DNA from: an uncultured Selenomonadaceae bacterium
GTDB lineage: Bacteria; Bacillota; Negativicutes; Selenomonadales; Selenomonadaceae
DNA: 29,412 nucleotides
NCBI GenBank assembly: GCA_905233325.1
Contig: CAJODU010000001.1
Span: forward strand, 1-29,412
Reading direction: 5' to 3'
This document shows positions 1 through 8,327 of this stretch, in pieces. Below the pieces are notes generated by a model. The model saw only the letters and a list, made by a program, of their open reading frames with translations, made no database searches and was not told the origin of the DNA. A program made the position numbers and the translations under genes. The first letter of the stretch is position 1. The number at the start of each line of letters is the position of its first letter.

Positions 1-74
1 TGTACTTCCATACCTGTAGCTGTGAGCATTGCCATCACTACACCTGCGATAAGTGCCTTCTTCTTAACATTCAT
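1..74 (-). CDS. N-terminus of an exported protein (partial, runs off the left edge)
   Basis: The first 24 codons are visible, starting from ATG at 74 and reading leftward. The peptide begins MNVKKKALIAGVVMAMLTAT. Basic residues at positions 4-6 followed by a hydrophobic stretch are typical of a Sec signal peptide. An AGGAG Shine-Dalgarno lies at 86-90, 11 nt upstream. The mature part lies outside the window, so no function can be given. The upstream region carries a 60-bp pentanucleotide repeat that may affect its transcription. Confidence 0.6.
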   Translation of the reverse strand, partial: MNVKKKALIAGVVMAMLTATGMEV

Positions 75-119
75 CAAAAATGCATCTCCTTATTTAATAA
101 ATATAACATAACACATCAC

Positions 120-179
120 AATATAATATAATATAATATAATATAATATAATATAATATAATATAATATAATATAATAT
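120..179. repeat. Pentanucleotide tandem repeat, (ATATA) x12
   Basis: Sixty bases show perfect 5-bp periodicity, broken by C at 119 and G at 180. On the plus strand every unit junction creates a perfect TATAAT hexamer; on the minus strand it creates TATATT. The tract lies about 45 bp upstream of the start codon of the leftward exported-protein gene. A change in copy number would move flanking promoter elements in 5-bp steps, about half a helical turn. Confidence 0.95.
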
Positions 180-186
180 GCTATAT

Positions 187-201
187 CTACAATCATTGTA
201 G
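187..201. other. Small perfect inverted repeat
   Basis: CTACAA and TTGTAG flank a 3-nt loop (TCA), directly beside the pentanucleotide tract. It lacks a T-run on either side, so it is not a convincing terminator. It could be an operator half-site pair or chance. Confidence 0.35.
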
Positions 202-222
202 CACTTTACGGTGAAATTTATC

Positions 223-243
223 TGAAAGCATTAATAGCTTTCA
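223..243 (-). terminator. Weak candidate terminator after the GTPase gene
   Basis: A 7-bp perfect stem (TGAAAGC / GCTTTCA) with a 7-nt loop lies 30 nt past the TAG stop of the leftward GTPase gene. The following minus-strand sequence is AT-rich but has only a three-T run, so it is a weak intrinsic terminator at best. Confidence 0.3.
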
Positions 244-272
244 TTAGAATTAAATTAAATTTTTTAAAAATT

Positions 273-1454
273 CTATAATATTGGTACAATTCCTTCCGAG
301 GCAAGCATCCACATTATCGGATCAAGGACGCGGTGAGGTGTTAAGTTTGGCAGACGTTTCAAAGAGTCAGGTGGCTGTCCGAAACTGGAGATACCAAAGA
401 CGCGGACTTTATTTGGCGTAAAGTTGGCATCAATAGCATCAAGGAAAGCCGTCTCACCTTGCCGCTGGAGCCAATCGCGAATCTCCATATCAACCATTTC
501 ACTATCCGCATCAACAAAGCCCTTCATTTTAGCATGAGGGCTGGCCTTCATCACCGTCGAGGAACTGCCGAAACCGTTGGGCATATCTCTCAAAGTATCC
601 ATTTTGGTTATGACAATAGCCGCCTGTCGATCAATCTTTTGACCGGGTGAGATGTTGCAGCTGCGTCTGATATAATTTGCAAGAGAATTTGCCATTGTGA
701 CCATATTTGCCGGCGCGCTGGTCTGGCGTTCCGTTGCCATTGAAGAGTTCAAGACATCAGGCGTCAGAGAGGCACGGACACTCGTCAGCAGCAGAGGATC
801 AAACATTATCACCAACATCTTGGCACCGGAAATATAGCGGCGAATAACTTCATCAATATCATCATCGCCGAGTTTTTCACAATCCTCGCCGGCACCGTCG
901 TAGATTGTCAAAGAGTAGGTCGGCATGCGATTTGCATTTTGATTTTCACCGTTATTATCAAGGATCACCCATTGCTGAGGCTTGGGAGCCACTCCTGCCG
1001 GTGTGCCTTCGGGACAGTGCCGTGCCTCATAGACATTGTAATCAGCGGCTTGTGAGGTCTTTGAAGTTGAAGAATCCATCGCCTGGATCACCCACGGCAA
1101 GCCGGAATATTTAAGCTCATGCAGCATTGTCGTCAAGTAGCTGGATTTACCGGCACCGGCGACGCCAAGCACACAAAAACGCAAATATTTATCATGGAAC
1201 ATAAACTGCGGCGGCAGCGGTTCCCCACAAAATCTGCAGATAGCCTCACCCGCAGGCATTCCATGACCTTTGCAAAAATTCTTTGAGCAAGTCGGCAGAC
1301 GCTTATTTAATCGATCAAGCAGCGACAAATATATTTCATGATGCCGCTCTGTCTCATAAGTACAGTAAAATCTCATATTTCCAAGACTGAGTTCTCTCAT
1401 GCAATGCGGGCAAAGTGCATCAGCCTTTTGGAACATTGAACGAAAAATTGACAT
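273..1454 (-). CDS. Zinc-ribbon TRAFAC-type GTPase (DO-GTPase2-like)
   Basis: A 393-aa soluble P-loop GTPase. The N-terminal region has cysteine pairs C15/C18 and C73/C76 with further Cys at 31, 56 and 61, which look like zinc ribbons. The GTPase core follows: Walker A GVAGAGKS (97-104), a DxxG motif in IYDGAGED (D186-G189), and TKMD (283-286) in the place of the usual NKxD base-recognition motif. This arrangement resembles the double-GTPase-2 group of TRAFAC GTPases found in bacterial conflict systems; that assignment is from memory of the family. No membrane segment is seen. I chose ATG 1454, which has AGGTG five nt upstream. A TTG at 1481 in the same frame would overlap the end of the Uma2 gene. 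It is the last gene of a leftward set with TPR and Uma2 genes. Its cellular role is unknown. Confidence 0.75.
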   Translation of the reverse strand: MSIFRSMFQKADALCPHCMRELSLGNMRFYCTYETERHHEIYLSLLDRLNKRLPTCSKNFCKGHGMPAGEAICRFCGEPLPPQFMFHDKYLRFCVLGVAGAGKSSYLTTMLHELKYSGLPWVIQAMDSSTSKTSQAADYNVYEARHCPEGTPAGVAPKPQQWVILDNNGENQNANRMPTYSLTIYDGAGEDCEKLGDDDIDEVIRRYISGAKMLVIMFDPLLLTSVRASLTPDVLNSSMATERQTSAPANMVTMANSLANYIRRSCNISPGQKIDRQAAIVITKMDTLRDMPNGFGSSSTVMKASPHAKMKGFVDADSEMVDMEIRDWLQRQGETAFLDAIDANFTPNKVRVFGISSFGQPPDSLKRLPNLTPHRVLDPIMWMLASEGIVPIL

Positions 1455-1477
1455 ATTAACACCTGTTTTGAGGTTTT

Positions 1478-2062
1478 TCAACCATTACCGCTAAACCACC
1501 ATTTAAAAACACTTTGAACATCGACAAGCAGATCATTGAAGATTGAAACTTTTATTTGTTTGCTGACATTCTCAACTTCGCTGTCTGCCTTGTAAACATC
1601 ATCAAGTTTATATTTGCCGTCAATCAAATGGTAAACTTCAATACGTTTTGACCATTGATCAATAATCCAATACTCTTTAACGCCATTTTTTTCGTAAGCG
1701 TCTTTTTTCTTGCCGAGATCATTTTTCATTGTCGATTCACTTAAAACCTCGACAACCAAATCAGGGACGCCGTAAACTTTTTTGCCGGTCTTGACGGAAT
1801 TTAAATCACAGACAACACTCAAATCCGGCCTGAAATGATCCTTTTCTGACAGGTAGACATCTGCATCTGCGACGACAATGGCATTGATATTATTTTTATC
1901 GATATAATTTCCAAATATAATAACCAATCTGCTGATAACTGTAATATGATTTACAAATGGTGCGGCGGCAGCCATAATAAATTTTTCACCTCCGATAAGC
2001 TCATAATCCTCTTCTAAATCTTCTTCAGCATAATCAGCATAATTATAAGCCAACTCCTCCAT
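1478..2062 (-). CDS. Uma2 family (DUF820) PD-(D/E)XK protein, copy 1
   Basis: A 194-aa protein with the Uma2 pattern: YELIGGE near residues 20-26, an N-H pair at 38-39, RPD at 78-80 (D80), PDLVVEV at 100-106 (E105), and a later YEKNGVKEYWIID block. Uma2 proteins have a restriction-endonuclease-like fold with putative D/E catalytic residues; their biological role is not established. ATG 2062 was chosen because AGGTGG lies five nt upstream; GTG 2071 is in frame. It sits 18 nt after the TPR gene, and its TGA is 23 nt before the GTPase ATG, so the three are probably cotranscribed. A paralogue is at 23453-24025. Confidence 0.85.
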   Translation of the reverse strand: MEELAYNYADYAEEDLEEDYELIGGEKFIMAAAAPFVNHITVISRLVIIFGNYIDKNNINAIVVADADVYLSEKDHFRPDLSVVCDLNSVKTGKKVYGVPDLVVEVLSESTMKNDLGKKKDAYEKNGVKEYWIIDQWSKRIEVYHLIDGKYKLDDVYKADSEVENVSKQIKVSIFNDLLVDVQSVFKWWFSGNG

Positions 2063-2080
2063 TATTTCCACCTTCTTTTA

Positions 2081-3283
2081 TCAGCCGACCGGCATACGTT
2101 CAGCCGTGCCGTTTTCCAATCCCTCAGCTCTTTCATCATCAATATTTGCTTGTTGCTCATTTCCCAACATTCTGTAACATTTGGCACGCAGCCTCAAAGT
2201 ATATGGAATGTTGGAATTGAGCTCAATGGAATTATCTAAATTGTAAAGAGCATTTTCATAATCTTGAAGTTCAAAATATGCGATACCCAGATTTGCATAA
2301 ATATTATCGCTGGCAGTGTTCATACTTTCAGCTTTTTTGAGATAATTAAGTGCCTCATTATACTTTTGAAGTTTGATATATAAGTGACCGAGATTATTAT
2401 ATGCTTCAGAGTATTTCGGATTGAGTGAAACAGCTTTATTTAAGTAAGTTTTGGCACGATCATATTGCTGTAATTCAGTGAGAGCATAACCGAGATTATT
2501 GTAAAGTGTAGCAGAATTTATATTCAGGGACAGAGCCTTGTTGAAGTCATCAGCCGCCTCTGAATATTGTTGAAACTCTATATATACACAGCCGCGACTG
2601 AAATAAGCCGCTCCATTGTTGGGATTTAAATCTATCGCCTCATTGTAAAAAGTAAGTGCTAAATCGTTATCCCAGCGGAACTGTTCATCACCCTCTTGTA
2701 ATTTTTGATTTGAGAGAAATATTTTATCAGCCGCTTCAAATTGTGTCTTAATTTTCTCTTCATCTTTGTCATTTTTGACTTTTTCAAGCTGTTTTTTCAA
2801 GTCTGCGATCTGCTTTTCTTGATCGTCAATGGCCTTCTGTAAGGCTTGATTTTTTGCAACCAGCTCGGAACGCTCACCAACGCCCTTGGAAAGCCACTCG
2901 TCAACTCTGTCTGTGTCAATGTTGGCTTGAATTGTAGCACGGTAGACTATACCCGCGTGTTCAGGGATTGTAATAATATCATATTTGACATTTGTGACGC
3001 TGAGGATTCCATTCGTCATCGTTATGATTTCATCTTCAGCTAATTTAAAATTCTCGACACGGGAATAACTGCTCACATAGACGCCAGCCTGTTCCTGCGC
3101 GTTGCGTTCGGCATATTGTTTTGCACGTTGCTTGGCAATCTCCGGCGTCTCGAAATCACTCATTATATATTCACCGACGCCGGTATAAGTTTGAATTTCG
3201 GCATTACAGACAGGCATAAACGTCAGACTGCCCACCACCAGCGACGCCGCTATCAATCGACGCAAATTTTTTCCAATATACAA
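2081..3283 (-). CDS. Exported TPR-repeat protein with N-terminal LPP20/FlgT-like domain and coiled coil
   Basis: About 400 aa. A signal peptide spans roughly residues 1-28 (basic KNLRR, hydrophobic core, cleavage after CNA), so the protein should be periplasmic. A compact domain follows (about 29-135), resembling the N-terminal domains of LPP20/FlgT-type envelope proteins by general appearance only. Next is a Lys/Glu/Gln-rich coiled coil (about 140-185), and then about five or six tetratricopeptide repeats to near the C-terminus (units such as NNLGYALTELQQYDRA and NNLGHLYIKLQKYNEA). The start could be TTG 3283, with AGGTGA five nt upstream, or in-frame GTG 3292. It probably acts as a protein-protein scaffold in the envelope; the partner is unknown. 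It lies downstream of the hydrolase gene and 18 nt upstream of the Uma2 gene. Confidence 0.8.
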   Translation of the reverse strand: MYIGKNLRRLIAASLVVGSLTFMPVCNAEIQTYTGVGEYIMSDFETPEIAKQRAKQYAERNAQEQAGVYVSSYSRVENFKLAEDEIITMTNGILSVTNVKYDIITIPEHAGIVYRATIQANIDTDRVDEWLSKGVGERSELVAKNQALQKAIDDQEKQIADLKKQLEKVKNDKDEEKIKTQFEAADKIFLSNQKLQEGDEQFRWDNDLALTFYNEAIDLNPNNGAAYFSRGCVYIEFQQYSEAADDFNKALSLNINSATLYNNLGYALTELQQYDRAKTYLNKAVSLNPKYSEAYNNLGHLYIKLQKYNEALNYLKKAESMNTASDNIYANLGIAYFELQDYENALYNLDNSIELNSNIPYTLRLRAKCYRMLGNEQQANIDDERAEGLENGTAERMPVG

Positions 3284-3330
3284 AACTCTCACCTCACCCT
3301 ATAACTCTATCTTGATAAGTGAAAAGCAAC

Positions 3331-3831
3331 TCATTCAATGACACAGCCGCAATTTTTCATAACCAGAAGAGCGGCTTGATGAGCCTCAACAGTGGAACCC
3401 GCGCAGCATTTGCTGTCAATAATGATAGTTTTATCAGGGTAGAACGCCTTAATTAAAAGTGCATTGCTGATGACGCAAATATCTGTACAGAGGCCACAGA
3501 GCTCCACTTCATCATACTTTTTGAGGAGTGAAGGAAGGCGGGTACTGCCAAAAGCTGCCTTCTCAATGACCATAGCTTTACCGATGAGCGGTTGTATCTC
3601 AGGAGCAATCTGCCAGCCAAAGGAATTTTTAATGCAATGCGGAATAGGCAACTGTCTGCCCTCAGCCGTCTCCAAGTAGTTGTCCTTATGTGTATCTTGA
3701 GTGAATATAACCTCATGCTTGATATTTTCCAGCTTTTCGACGAGGTTGGGGATCATCTCCTGCGCTTCTTTTGTTCCGAGAACTCCATCAACAAAATCGT
3801 TTTGCACATCAACAATGATACTTATCCTCAT
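3331..3831 (-). CDS. Isochorismatase-family cysteine hydrolase, nicotinamidase-like
   Basis: A 166-aa cytoplasmic alpha/beta hydrolase of the isochorismatase/nicotinamidase superfamily. The catalytic triad is visible: D8 in IIVDVQNDF, K91 in IEKAAFGS, and C119 in LCGLCTDICV. The metal-ligand set of nicotinamidases is also present: D46-T-H48 (QDTHKD) and H65 (PIPHC). This favours hydrolysis of nicotinamide to nicotinate for NAD salvage over isochorismate cleavage, but the substrate is inferred. The protein is shorter than E. coli PncA. ATG 3831 was chosen, with GGAGG eight nt upstream. In-frame codons back to 3861 have no such signal. It is the first gene of the leftward group and has a near-consensus promoter at 3875-3903. 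It may be cotranscribed with the TPR gene, 47 nt downstream. Confidence 0.8.
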   Translation of the reverse strand: MRISIIVDVQNDFVDGVLGTKEAQEMIPNLVEKLENIKHEVIFTQDTHKDNYLETAEGRQLPIPHCIKNSFGWQIAPEIQPLIGKAMVIEKAAFGSTRLPSLLKKYDEVELCGLCTDICVISNALLIKAFYPDKTIIIDSKCCAGSTVEAHQAALLVMKNCGCVIE

Positions 3832-3874
3832 TACAATTTCCTCCAATCTGTAAACTTTCAAAAATCTTTATACA

Positions 3875-3903
3875 ATTTTATGAGTTTTCTGCAATTTTGT
3901 CAA
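3875..3903 (-). promoter_or_regulatory. Sigma-A/70-type promoter of the nicotinamidase-like gene
   Basis: On the minus strand, TTGACA (3898-3903) is followed by a 17-nt spacer and TAAAAT (3875-3880). This predicts transcription starting near 3868, about 37 nt before ATG 3831. The -35 is perfect and the -10 has one mismatch. Confidence 0.8.
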
Positions 3904-4051
3904 TATGCAAGTCATTTCATTTGACTATACGATGTTTTATATCTGTTTAATGCTCAAAATATAATAAAATATTTGCAGTTGACGAATATTTGTGATAAAC
4001 TAATCGCGATATGTTAAACTCATTAAAGTTGAATCTTCAGGAGGAATTAAT

Positions 4052-5299
4052 TTGAATTTGATGGATAATCTGCAAAGTGTTGACAGTGAAGTATTTGCTG
4101 CCGTCAACAGTGAATTGAATCGTCAGAGGAGCAAGCTGGAACTGATTGCCTCAGAGAATATTGTCAGCAAGGCCGTAATGGAGGCTCAAGGCTCTGTCCT
4201 TACCAACAAATACGCAGAAGGCTATCCCGGCAAGCGTTACTACGGCGGCTGTGAGTTCGTTGATGTTGTGGAGCAGCTTGCCATTGATCGCGCTAAAAAA
4301 CTTTTCAACTGCGCCTATGCCAACGTCCAGCCTCACAGCGGTGCTCAGGCTAATATGGCGGTATTCTTCGCACTGTTGACGCCCGGTGATGTTGTGATGG
4401 GTATGAACCTCAACGACGGCGGACACCTTACTCACGGCTCGCCCGTCAACATGAGCGGCAAATACTTCAAAATTGTACCTTACGGCGTCAGCAAAGAGAC
4501 TGAGATGATTGATTATGACGCCCTCCAAAAGCAAGCGGAAGAATGTAAGCCGAAGATGATTGTTGCCGGTGCCTCCGCCTATGCAAGGACGCTTGATTTT
4601 GAGCGTCTCAGTGCGATTGCCAAGTCCGTCAACGCCTACTTGATGGTTGATATTGCTCACATTGCGGGACTCGTCGCTGCGGGTCTCCACCCAAGCCCTC
4701 TGCCCTATGCTGATGTTGTCACTACGACGACCCACAAGACTTTGAGAGGCCCTCGCGGCGGAATGATCCTCTGCAACGACGCCGAGTTTGGCAAGCAATT
4801 CAACAAGGCTGTATTCCCCGGTATCCAAGGTGGTCCGCTCATGCACGTCATTGCTGCTAAAGCTGTGGCACTTGGTGAAGCTCTCCAGCCTTCCTTCAAA
4901 GAGTACGCCAAGCAAGTCATCAAAAATGCTAAAGTCCTTGCGGAGACTTTGACGGCGGACGGTTTCAGGATCGTATCCGGCGGCACTGACAATCATCTTA
5001 TGCTTGTGGACTTGACAAATAAAGGTATCACCGGCAAAGAGGCTCAAAATCTCCTTGATGAAGTCAACATCACCGCTAACCGCAACACCATTCCCTTTGA
5101 ACCGAGAAGTCCCTTCATCACCAGCGGCTTGAGATTGGGATCACCCGCCTTGACAACCAGAGGCTTTAAGGAAGAGGACTTCAAAGAAGTGGCTAATATC
5201 ATTGCCCTCGTCCTCAACAATCCTGCTGATGAAGGCAAGAAGTCAGAGGCGAGGGACAGGGTAGCTGCTCTCTGCAAGAAGTACCCGCTCTATGAATAA
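4052..5299 (+). CDS. glyA: Serine hydroxymethyltransferase
   Basis: A 415-aa PLP enzyme that interconverts serine plus tetrahydrofolate with glycine plus 5,10-methylene-THF, supplying one-carbon units. Family landmarks are clear: LIASENI near the N-terminus, YPGKRYYGG, the PLP lysine K229 in TTTTHKTLRGPRGG, and FPGIQGGPL. The length is typical. The start is TTG at 4052, with perfect AGGAGG at 4039-4044 and a 7-nt spacer; ATG 4061 would be too far from it. A TTGACG box is present at 3979-3984, but I see no convincing -10 at the proper distance. The 3' end overlaps the next gene by 8 nt, so it heads the glyA-gmhB-leuS operon. Confidence 0.97.
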   Translation: MNLMDNLQSVDSEVFAAVNSELNRQRSKLELIASENIVSKAVMEAQGSVLTNKYAEGYPGKRYYGGCEFVDVVEQLAIDRAKKLFNCAYANVQPHSGAQANMAVFFALLTPGDVVMGMNLNDGGHLTHGSPVNMSGKYFKIVPYGVSKETEMIDYDALQKQAEECKPKMIVAGASAYARTLDFERLSAIAKSVNAYLMVDIAHIAGLVAAGLHPSPLPYADVVTTTTHKTLRGPRGGMILCNDAEFGKQFNKAVFPGIQGGPLMHVIAAKAVALGEALQPSFKEYAKQVIKNAKVLAETLTADGFRIVSGGTDNHLMLVDLTNKGITGKEAQNLLDEVNITANRNTIPFEPRSPFITSGLRLGSPALTTRGFKEEDFKEVANIIALVLNNPADEGKKSEARDRVAALCKKYPLYE

Positions 5300-5795
5300 G
5301 GCAATATTCTTCGATCGCGACGGCACTCTCAATGTTGATCTCGGTTATCTTTGTGATTTTGAGAAGTTCAAGTGGATTGAAGGTGCTGTTGAGGCTGTCA
5401 AATTCTGCAACGATAATGGTTACCTTGCAATCGTCGTAACGAATCAGAGCGGCGTTGCACGTGGATATTACACCGAAACGGAAGTCATTGCATTTCATAA
5501 CAAAATGAATGAGGAACTTGCCAAAAGTGGAGCACATATTGACGACTTCTTCTACTGTCCCCACCACCCTGATGGCGTCGTCGAGAAATACAGTATCGTC
5601 TGCGATTGCCGCAAGCCTAAGTCCGGTATGCTTGAAGAGGCTTGCAGGAAGTATGATATTGATAAGAATAAGTCGCTGATGATTGGCGATATGCCGCGAG
5701 ATGTAGAATGTGCCGAAAATGCAGGAATTCGCGGGATTCTCTTCAAGGAAGGCAATCTTCTAAATGTTCTTAAAGGTGCATTAACTCAACTATAA
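5292..5795 (+). CDS. gmhB: D-glycero-D-manno-heptose-1,7-bisphosphate 7-phosphatase (HAD family)
   Basis: A 167-aa HAD phosphatase of the histidinol-phosphatase/GmhB group. DRDGT gives nucleophile D8 and acid D10, followed by TNQSGVARG, the zinc loop ligands C89, H91, C104 and C106 (CPHH...CDC), RKPKSGM, and the acidic GDMPRD motif. GmhB dephosphorylates heptose bisphosphate in the ADP-heptose pathway for LPS inner core, which fits an outer-membrane organism. The zinc loop separates it from generic HAD proteins; a HisB-type phosphatase is less likely without his genes nearby. ATG 5292 overlaps the end of glyA by 8 nt, suggesting translational coupling. leuS follows after 17 nt. Confidence 0.88.
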   Translation: MNKAIFFDRDGTLNVDLGYLCDFEKFKWIEGAVEAVKFCNDNGYLAIVVTNQSGVARGYYTETEVIAFHNKMNEELAKSGAHIDDFFYCPHHPDGVVEKYSIVCDCRKPKSGMLEEACRKYDIDKNKSLMIGDMPRDVECAENAGIRGILFKEGNLLNVLKGALTQL

Positions 5796-5812
5796 TGTAG
5801 GGAGGAATTGAT

Positions 5813-8311
5813 TTGATAGATAAGTATTCGCCGCAGGAGATAGAGAAAAAGTGGCAGGAGAAATGGGAGGCCGATAACGCCTACAAGACGGACATTGACA
5901 ACAGCAAGCCTAAGTATTACGCACTGGAGATGTTCCCCTATCCTTCTGGCAACTTGCACATGGGGCACGTCCGCAACTACTCCATAGGTGATGTGGTGGC
6001 AAGATACAAGACAATGGCGGGCTACAATGTCCTTCACCCGATGGGCTTTGATGCCTTCGGTATGCCTGCGGAAAATGCGGCGATCAGTCACGGCGTCAAG
6101 CCTTCCGACTGGACCTTCAGCAATATCAAAAATATGATCCGTCAACTCAAGTCAATGGGGCTTGCCTATGATTGGGATCGTGAAGTTGAGACTTGCAAGG
6201 CTGATTACTATCGCTGGACGCAGTGGCTCTTTGAGTTGTTCTATAAGCGAGGGCTTGCTTACAAAAAAGAGGCAAGCGTCAACTGGTGCGATAATTGCGG
6301 CACAGTTTTGGCGAATGAGCAGGTCATTGACGGACATTGCTGGCGTTGTGATTCTGAAGTTCAGAAGAAAAAGCTGGCTCAATGGTTCTTCAAGATAACC
6401 GACTATGCTGATGAGCTGCTTGCTGATCTTGATAAATTACCGGGCTGGCCGAATCGCGTCAAAACCATGCAGGAGAATTGGATAGGACGCTCTGAGGGTT
6501 GCGAGTTCAGCTTTGAGGTTGAAGGACATTCGGAGAAAATCCCTGTCTACACCACCAGACCTGATACTATCTTCGGCGTGACGTTCGTTGTCCTTGCCGC
6601 TGAACACCCGCTTGTTGATAAACTGATTGCCGGTCAACCTAATGAGGAAGCCGTCAGAAAATTCGTCAACGATGCCAAAAATCTCTCCGACGTGGAGCGT
6701 ACATCTGCCGAGTCTGAAAAGCTGGGAATATTCACCGGTGCCTATGCAATCAACCCTGTCAACGGCAAGAAAGTGCCGATCTGGGTTGTCAATTACGTTG
6801 TCTATGAGTACGGCACCGGTGCGGTTATGGCTGTTCCTGCACATGATGAACGTGATTTTATGTTCGCGACAAAGTACAATCTTGAAAAAATTCTTGTAAT
6901 TGATAATCCTGAGCAGCCTATCAAACTTGAAGAAATGACTAACGCATACATAGATGCGGGTGTGCTGATTAATTCCGGCGAGTTCAATGGTATGGGCAAT
7001 GAGAAAGCGAAGTCCGCTATCATTGATTGGCTTGAGAAGCATAATATCGGTACTCGCAAAGTCAACTACCGTCTGCGCGATTGGTTGATCTCCCGTCAAA
7101 GATACTGGGGTGCACCTATTCCCGTAATCTACTGCGACAAATGCGGTGAGCAGCTTGTGCCGGAGGAGGATCTGCCTGTCCTTCTGCCTGAAGATGTTGA
7201 ATTTAAGCAAGGTGCATTGAGTCCTCTGTCTACAAGTAAATCCTTCAATGAGTGCAAGTGCCCCAAGTGCGGCGGACATGCTCACCGTGAGACGGACACA
7301 ATGGATACCTTCATTTGCTCAAGCTGGTATTACTTCCGCTATGCTGATCCTCACAATGACAAGCTGCCCTTTGACCGCGACAAGGTGAACTATTGGAACC
7401 CCGTTGATCAGTACATTGGAGGCATTGAGCATGCTATTTTGCATTTGCTCTATTCCAGATTCTTCACCAAGGTACTCCGTGACGCCAAGATGTTGGACTT
7501 CGACGAGCCTTTCACTAATCTCATGACGCAGGGTATGGTTATCAAAGGCTACACCGACAAGGACGGCAACTATGTCAAGGCGAAGATGAGCAAGTCTCTC
7601 GGCAATGTCGTCTCACCTGAGGAGATTATCGAGAAATACGGTGCAGATACCGCAAGGTTGTTTATTCTCTTTGCCTCACCCGTTGATCGTGATCTTGATT
7701 GGTCTGATGAAGGCGTTCAAGGTTCCTTCAGATTCCTCAACCGTGTATGGCGTATCATTGACATATTCAGCGAGGCTATCAAGAAAGGCAACACTAAATA
7801 TGATGTCAGCACCCTCAATGATGAAGAGGTTGCCCTTCGCAGAACTCTGCATAAAACTATCAAAAAGGTTACCGAAGACCTCAGAGACAGATTTGCCTTC
7901 AATACGGCAATCAGTACGTTGATGGAGCTTGTCAATGCCATGCACGTCTTCCAAAACAAGCCTATCAATCCCAACCTTGCCCTTGAAGTCGGCAGTGCCT
8001 TGCTGAAGATGCTGGCTCCGTTCGTTCCCCACATTGCTGAGGAACTCTGGTCTCACCTCTTTGAGGGCAGTGTCCACAAGCAGAGCTGGGTTGAGTTTGA
8101 CGCAGCGGCAATCGTTGAAGATGAAGTGGAAGTTGTATTGCAGATTAACGGCAAAGTTCGCGACCGCGTGAAAGTTCCCGCCAACCTTGATAAGGCAGCA
8201 TTGGAACAGGCGGCACTTGATTTGCCGAGAGCCAGGGAACTCATCACAGGCAAGACAATCGTTAAAGTCATTGCCGTTCCGAATAAGCTGGTCAATATTG
8301 TTGTGAAATAA
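5813..8311 (+). CDS. leuS: Leucyl-tRNA synthetase
   Basis: An 832-aa class I aminoacyl-tRNA synthetase that charges tRNA-Leu. The HIGH motif appears as HMGH (49-52) after PYPSGN, and KMSKS is at 591-595. A CP1 editing domain is recognisable from TTRPDTIFG and AVPAHDERD. Two Cys-rich zinc modules are visible (CDNCG...CWRC and CDKCG...CPKCG). The C-terminal anticodon-binding and tail regions are complete. The start is TTG 5813 with AGGGAGG ending seven nt upstream. It is the last gene of the operon and is followed by a strong terminator. Confidence 0.98.
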   Translation: MIDKYSPQEIEKKWQEKWEADNAYKTDIDNSKPKYYALEMFPYPSGNLHMGHVRNYSIGDVVARYKTMAGYNVLHPMGFDAFGMPAENAAISHGVKPSDWTFSNIKNMIRQLKSMGLAYDWDREVETCKADYYRWTQWLFELFYKRGLAYKKEASVNWCDNCGTVLANEQVIDGHCWRCDSEVQKKKLAQWFFKITDYADELLADLDKLPGWPNRVKTMQENWIGRSEGCEFSFEVEGHSEKIPVYTTRPDTIFGVTFVVLAAEHPLVDKLIAGQPNEEAVRKFVNDAKNLSDVERTSAESEKLGIFTGAYAINPVNGKKVPIWVVNYVVYEYGTGAVMAVPAHDERDFMFATKYNLEKILVIDNPEQPIKLEEMTNAYIDAGVLINSGEFNGMGNEKAKSAIIDWLEKHNIGTRKVNYRLRDWLISRQRYWGAPIPVIYCDKCGEQLVPEEDLPVLLPEDVEFKQGALSPLSTSKSFNECKCPKCGGHAHRETDTMDTFICSSWYYFRYADPHNDKLPFDRDKVNYWNPVDQYIGGIEHAILHLLYSRFFTKVLRDAKMLDFDEPFTNLMTQGMVIKGYTDKDGNYVKAKMSKSLGNVVSPEEIIEKYGADTARLFILFASPVDRDLDWSDEGVQGSFRFLNRVWRIIDIFSEAIKKGNTKYDVSTLNDEEVALRRTLHKTIKKVTEDLRDRFAFNTAISTLMELVNAMHVFQNKPINPNLALEVGSALLKMLAPFVPHIAEELWSHLFEGSVHKQSWVEFDAAAIVEDEVEVVLQINGKVRDRVKVPANLDKAALEQAALDLPRARELITGKTIVKVIAVPNKLVNIVVK

Positions 8312-8327
8312 ATTGATACATTAAAAT

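Noticed and set aside
120..179. CRISPR-like array
   Set aside because: Pure 5-bp repetition without spacers; it is a simple-sequence tract.
3979..4006. glyA promoter with TTGACG as -35
   Set aside because: The only -10 at a suitable distance is TAATCG, too poor a match to call.
4151..5047. A 298-codon open frame on the minus strand inside glyA
   Set aside because: It lies entirely antisense to glyA, which has all SHMT motifs; its product has no recognisable domain. It is a codon-bias shadow.
6437..7285. A 282-codon minus-strand open frame inside leuS
   Set aside because: It is fully covered by leuS with intact synthetase motifs and has no independent signals.
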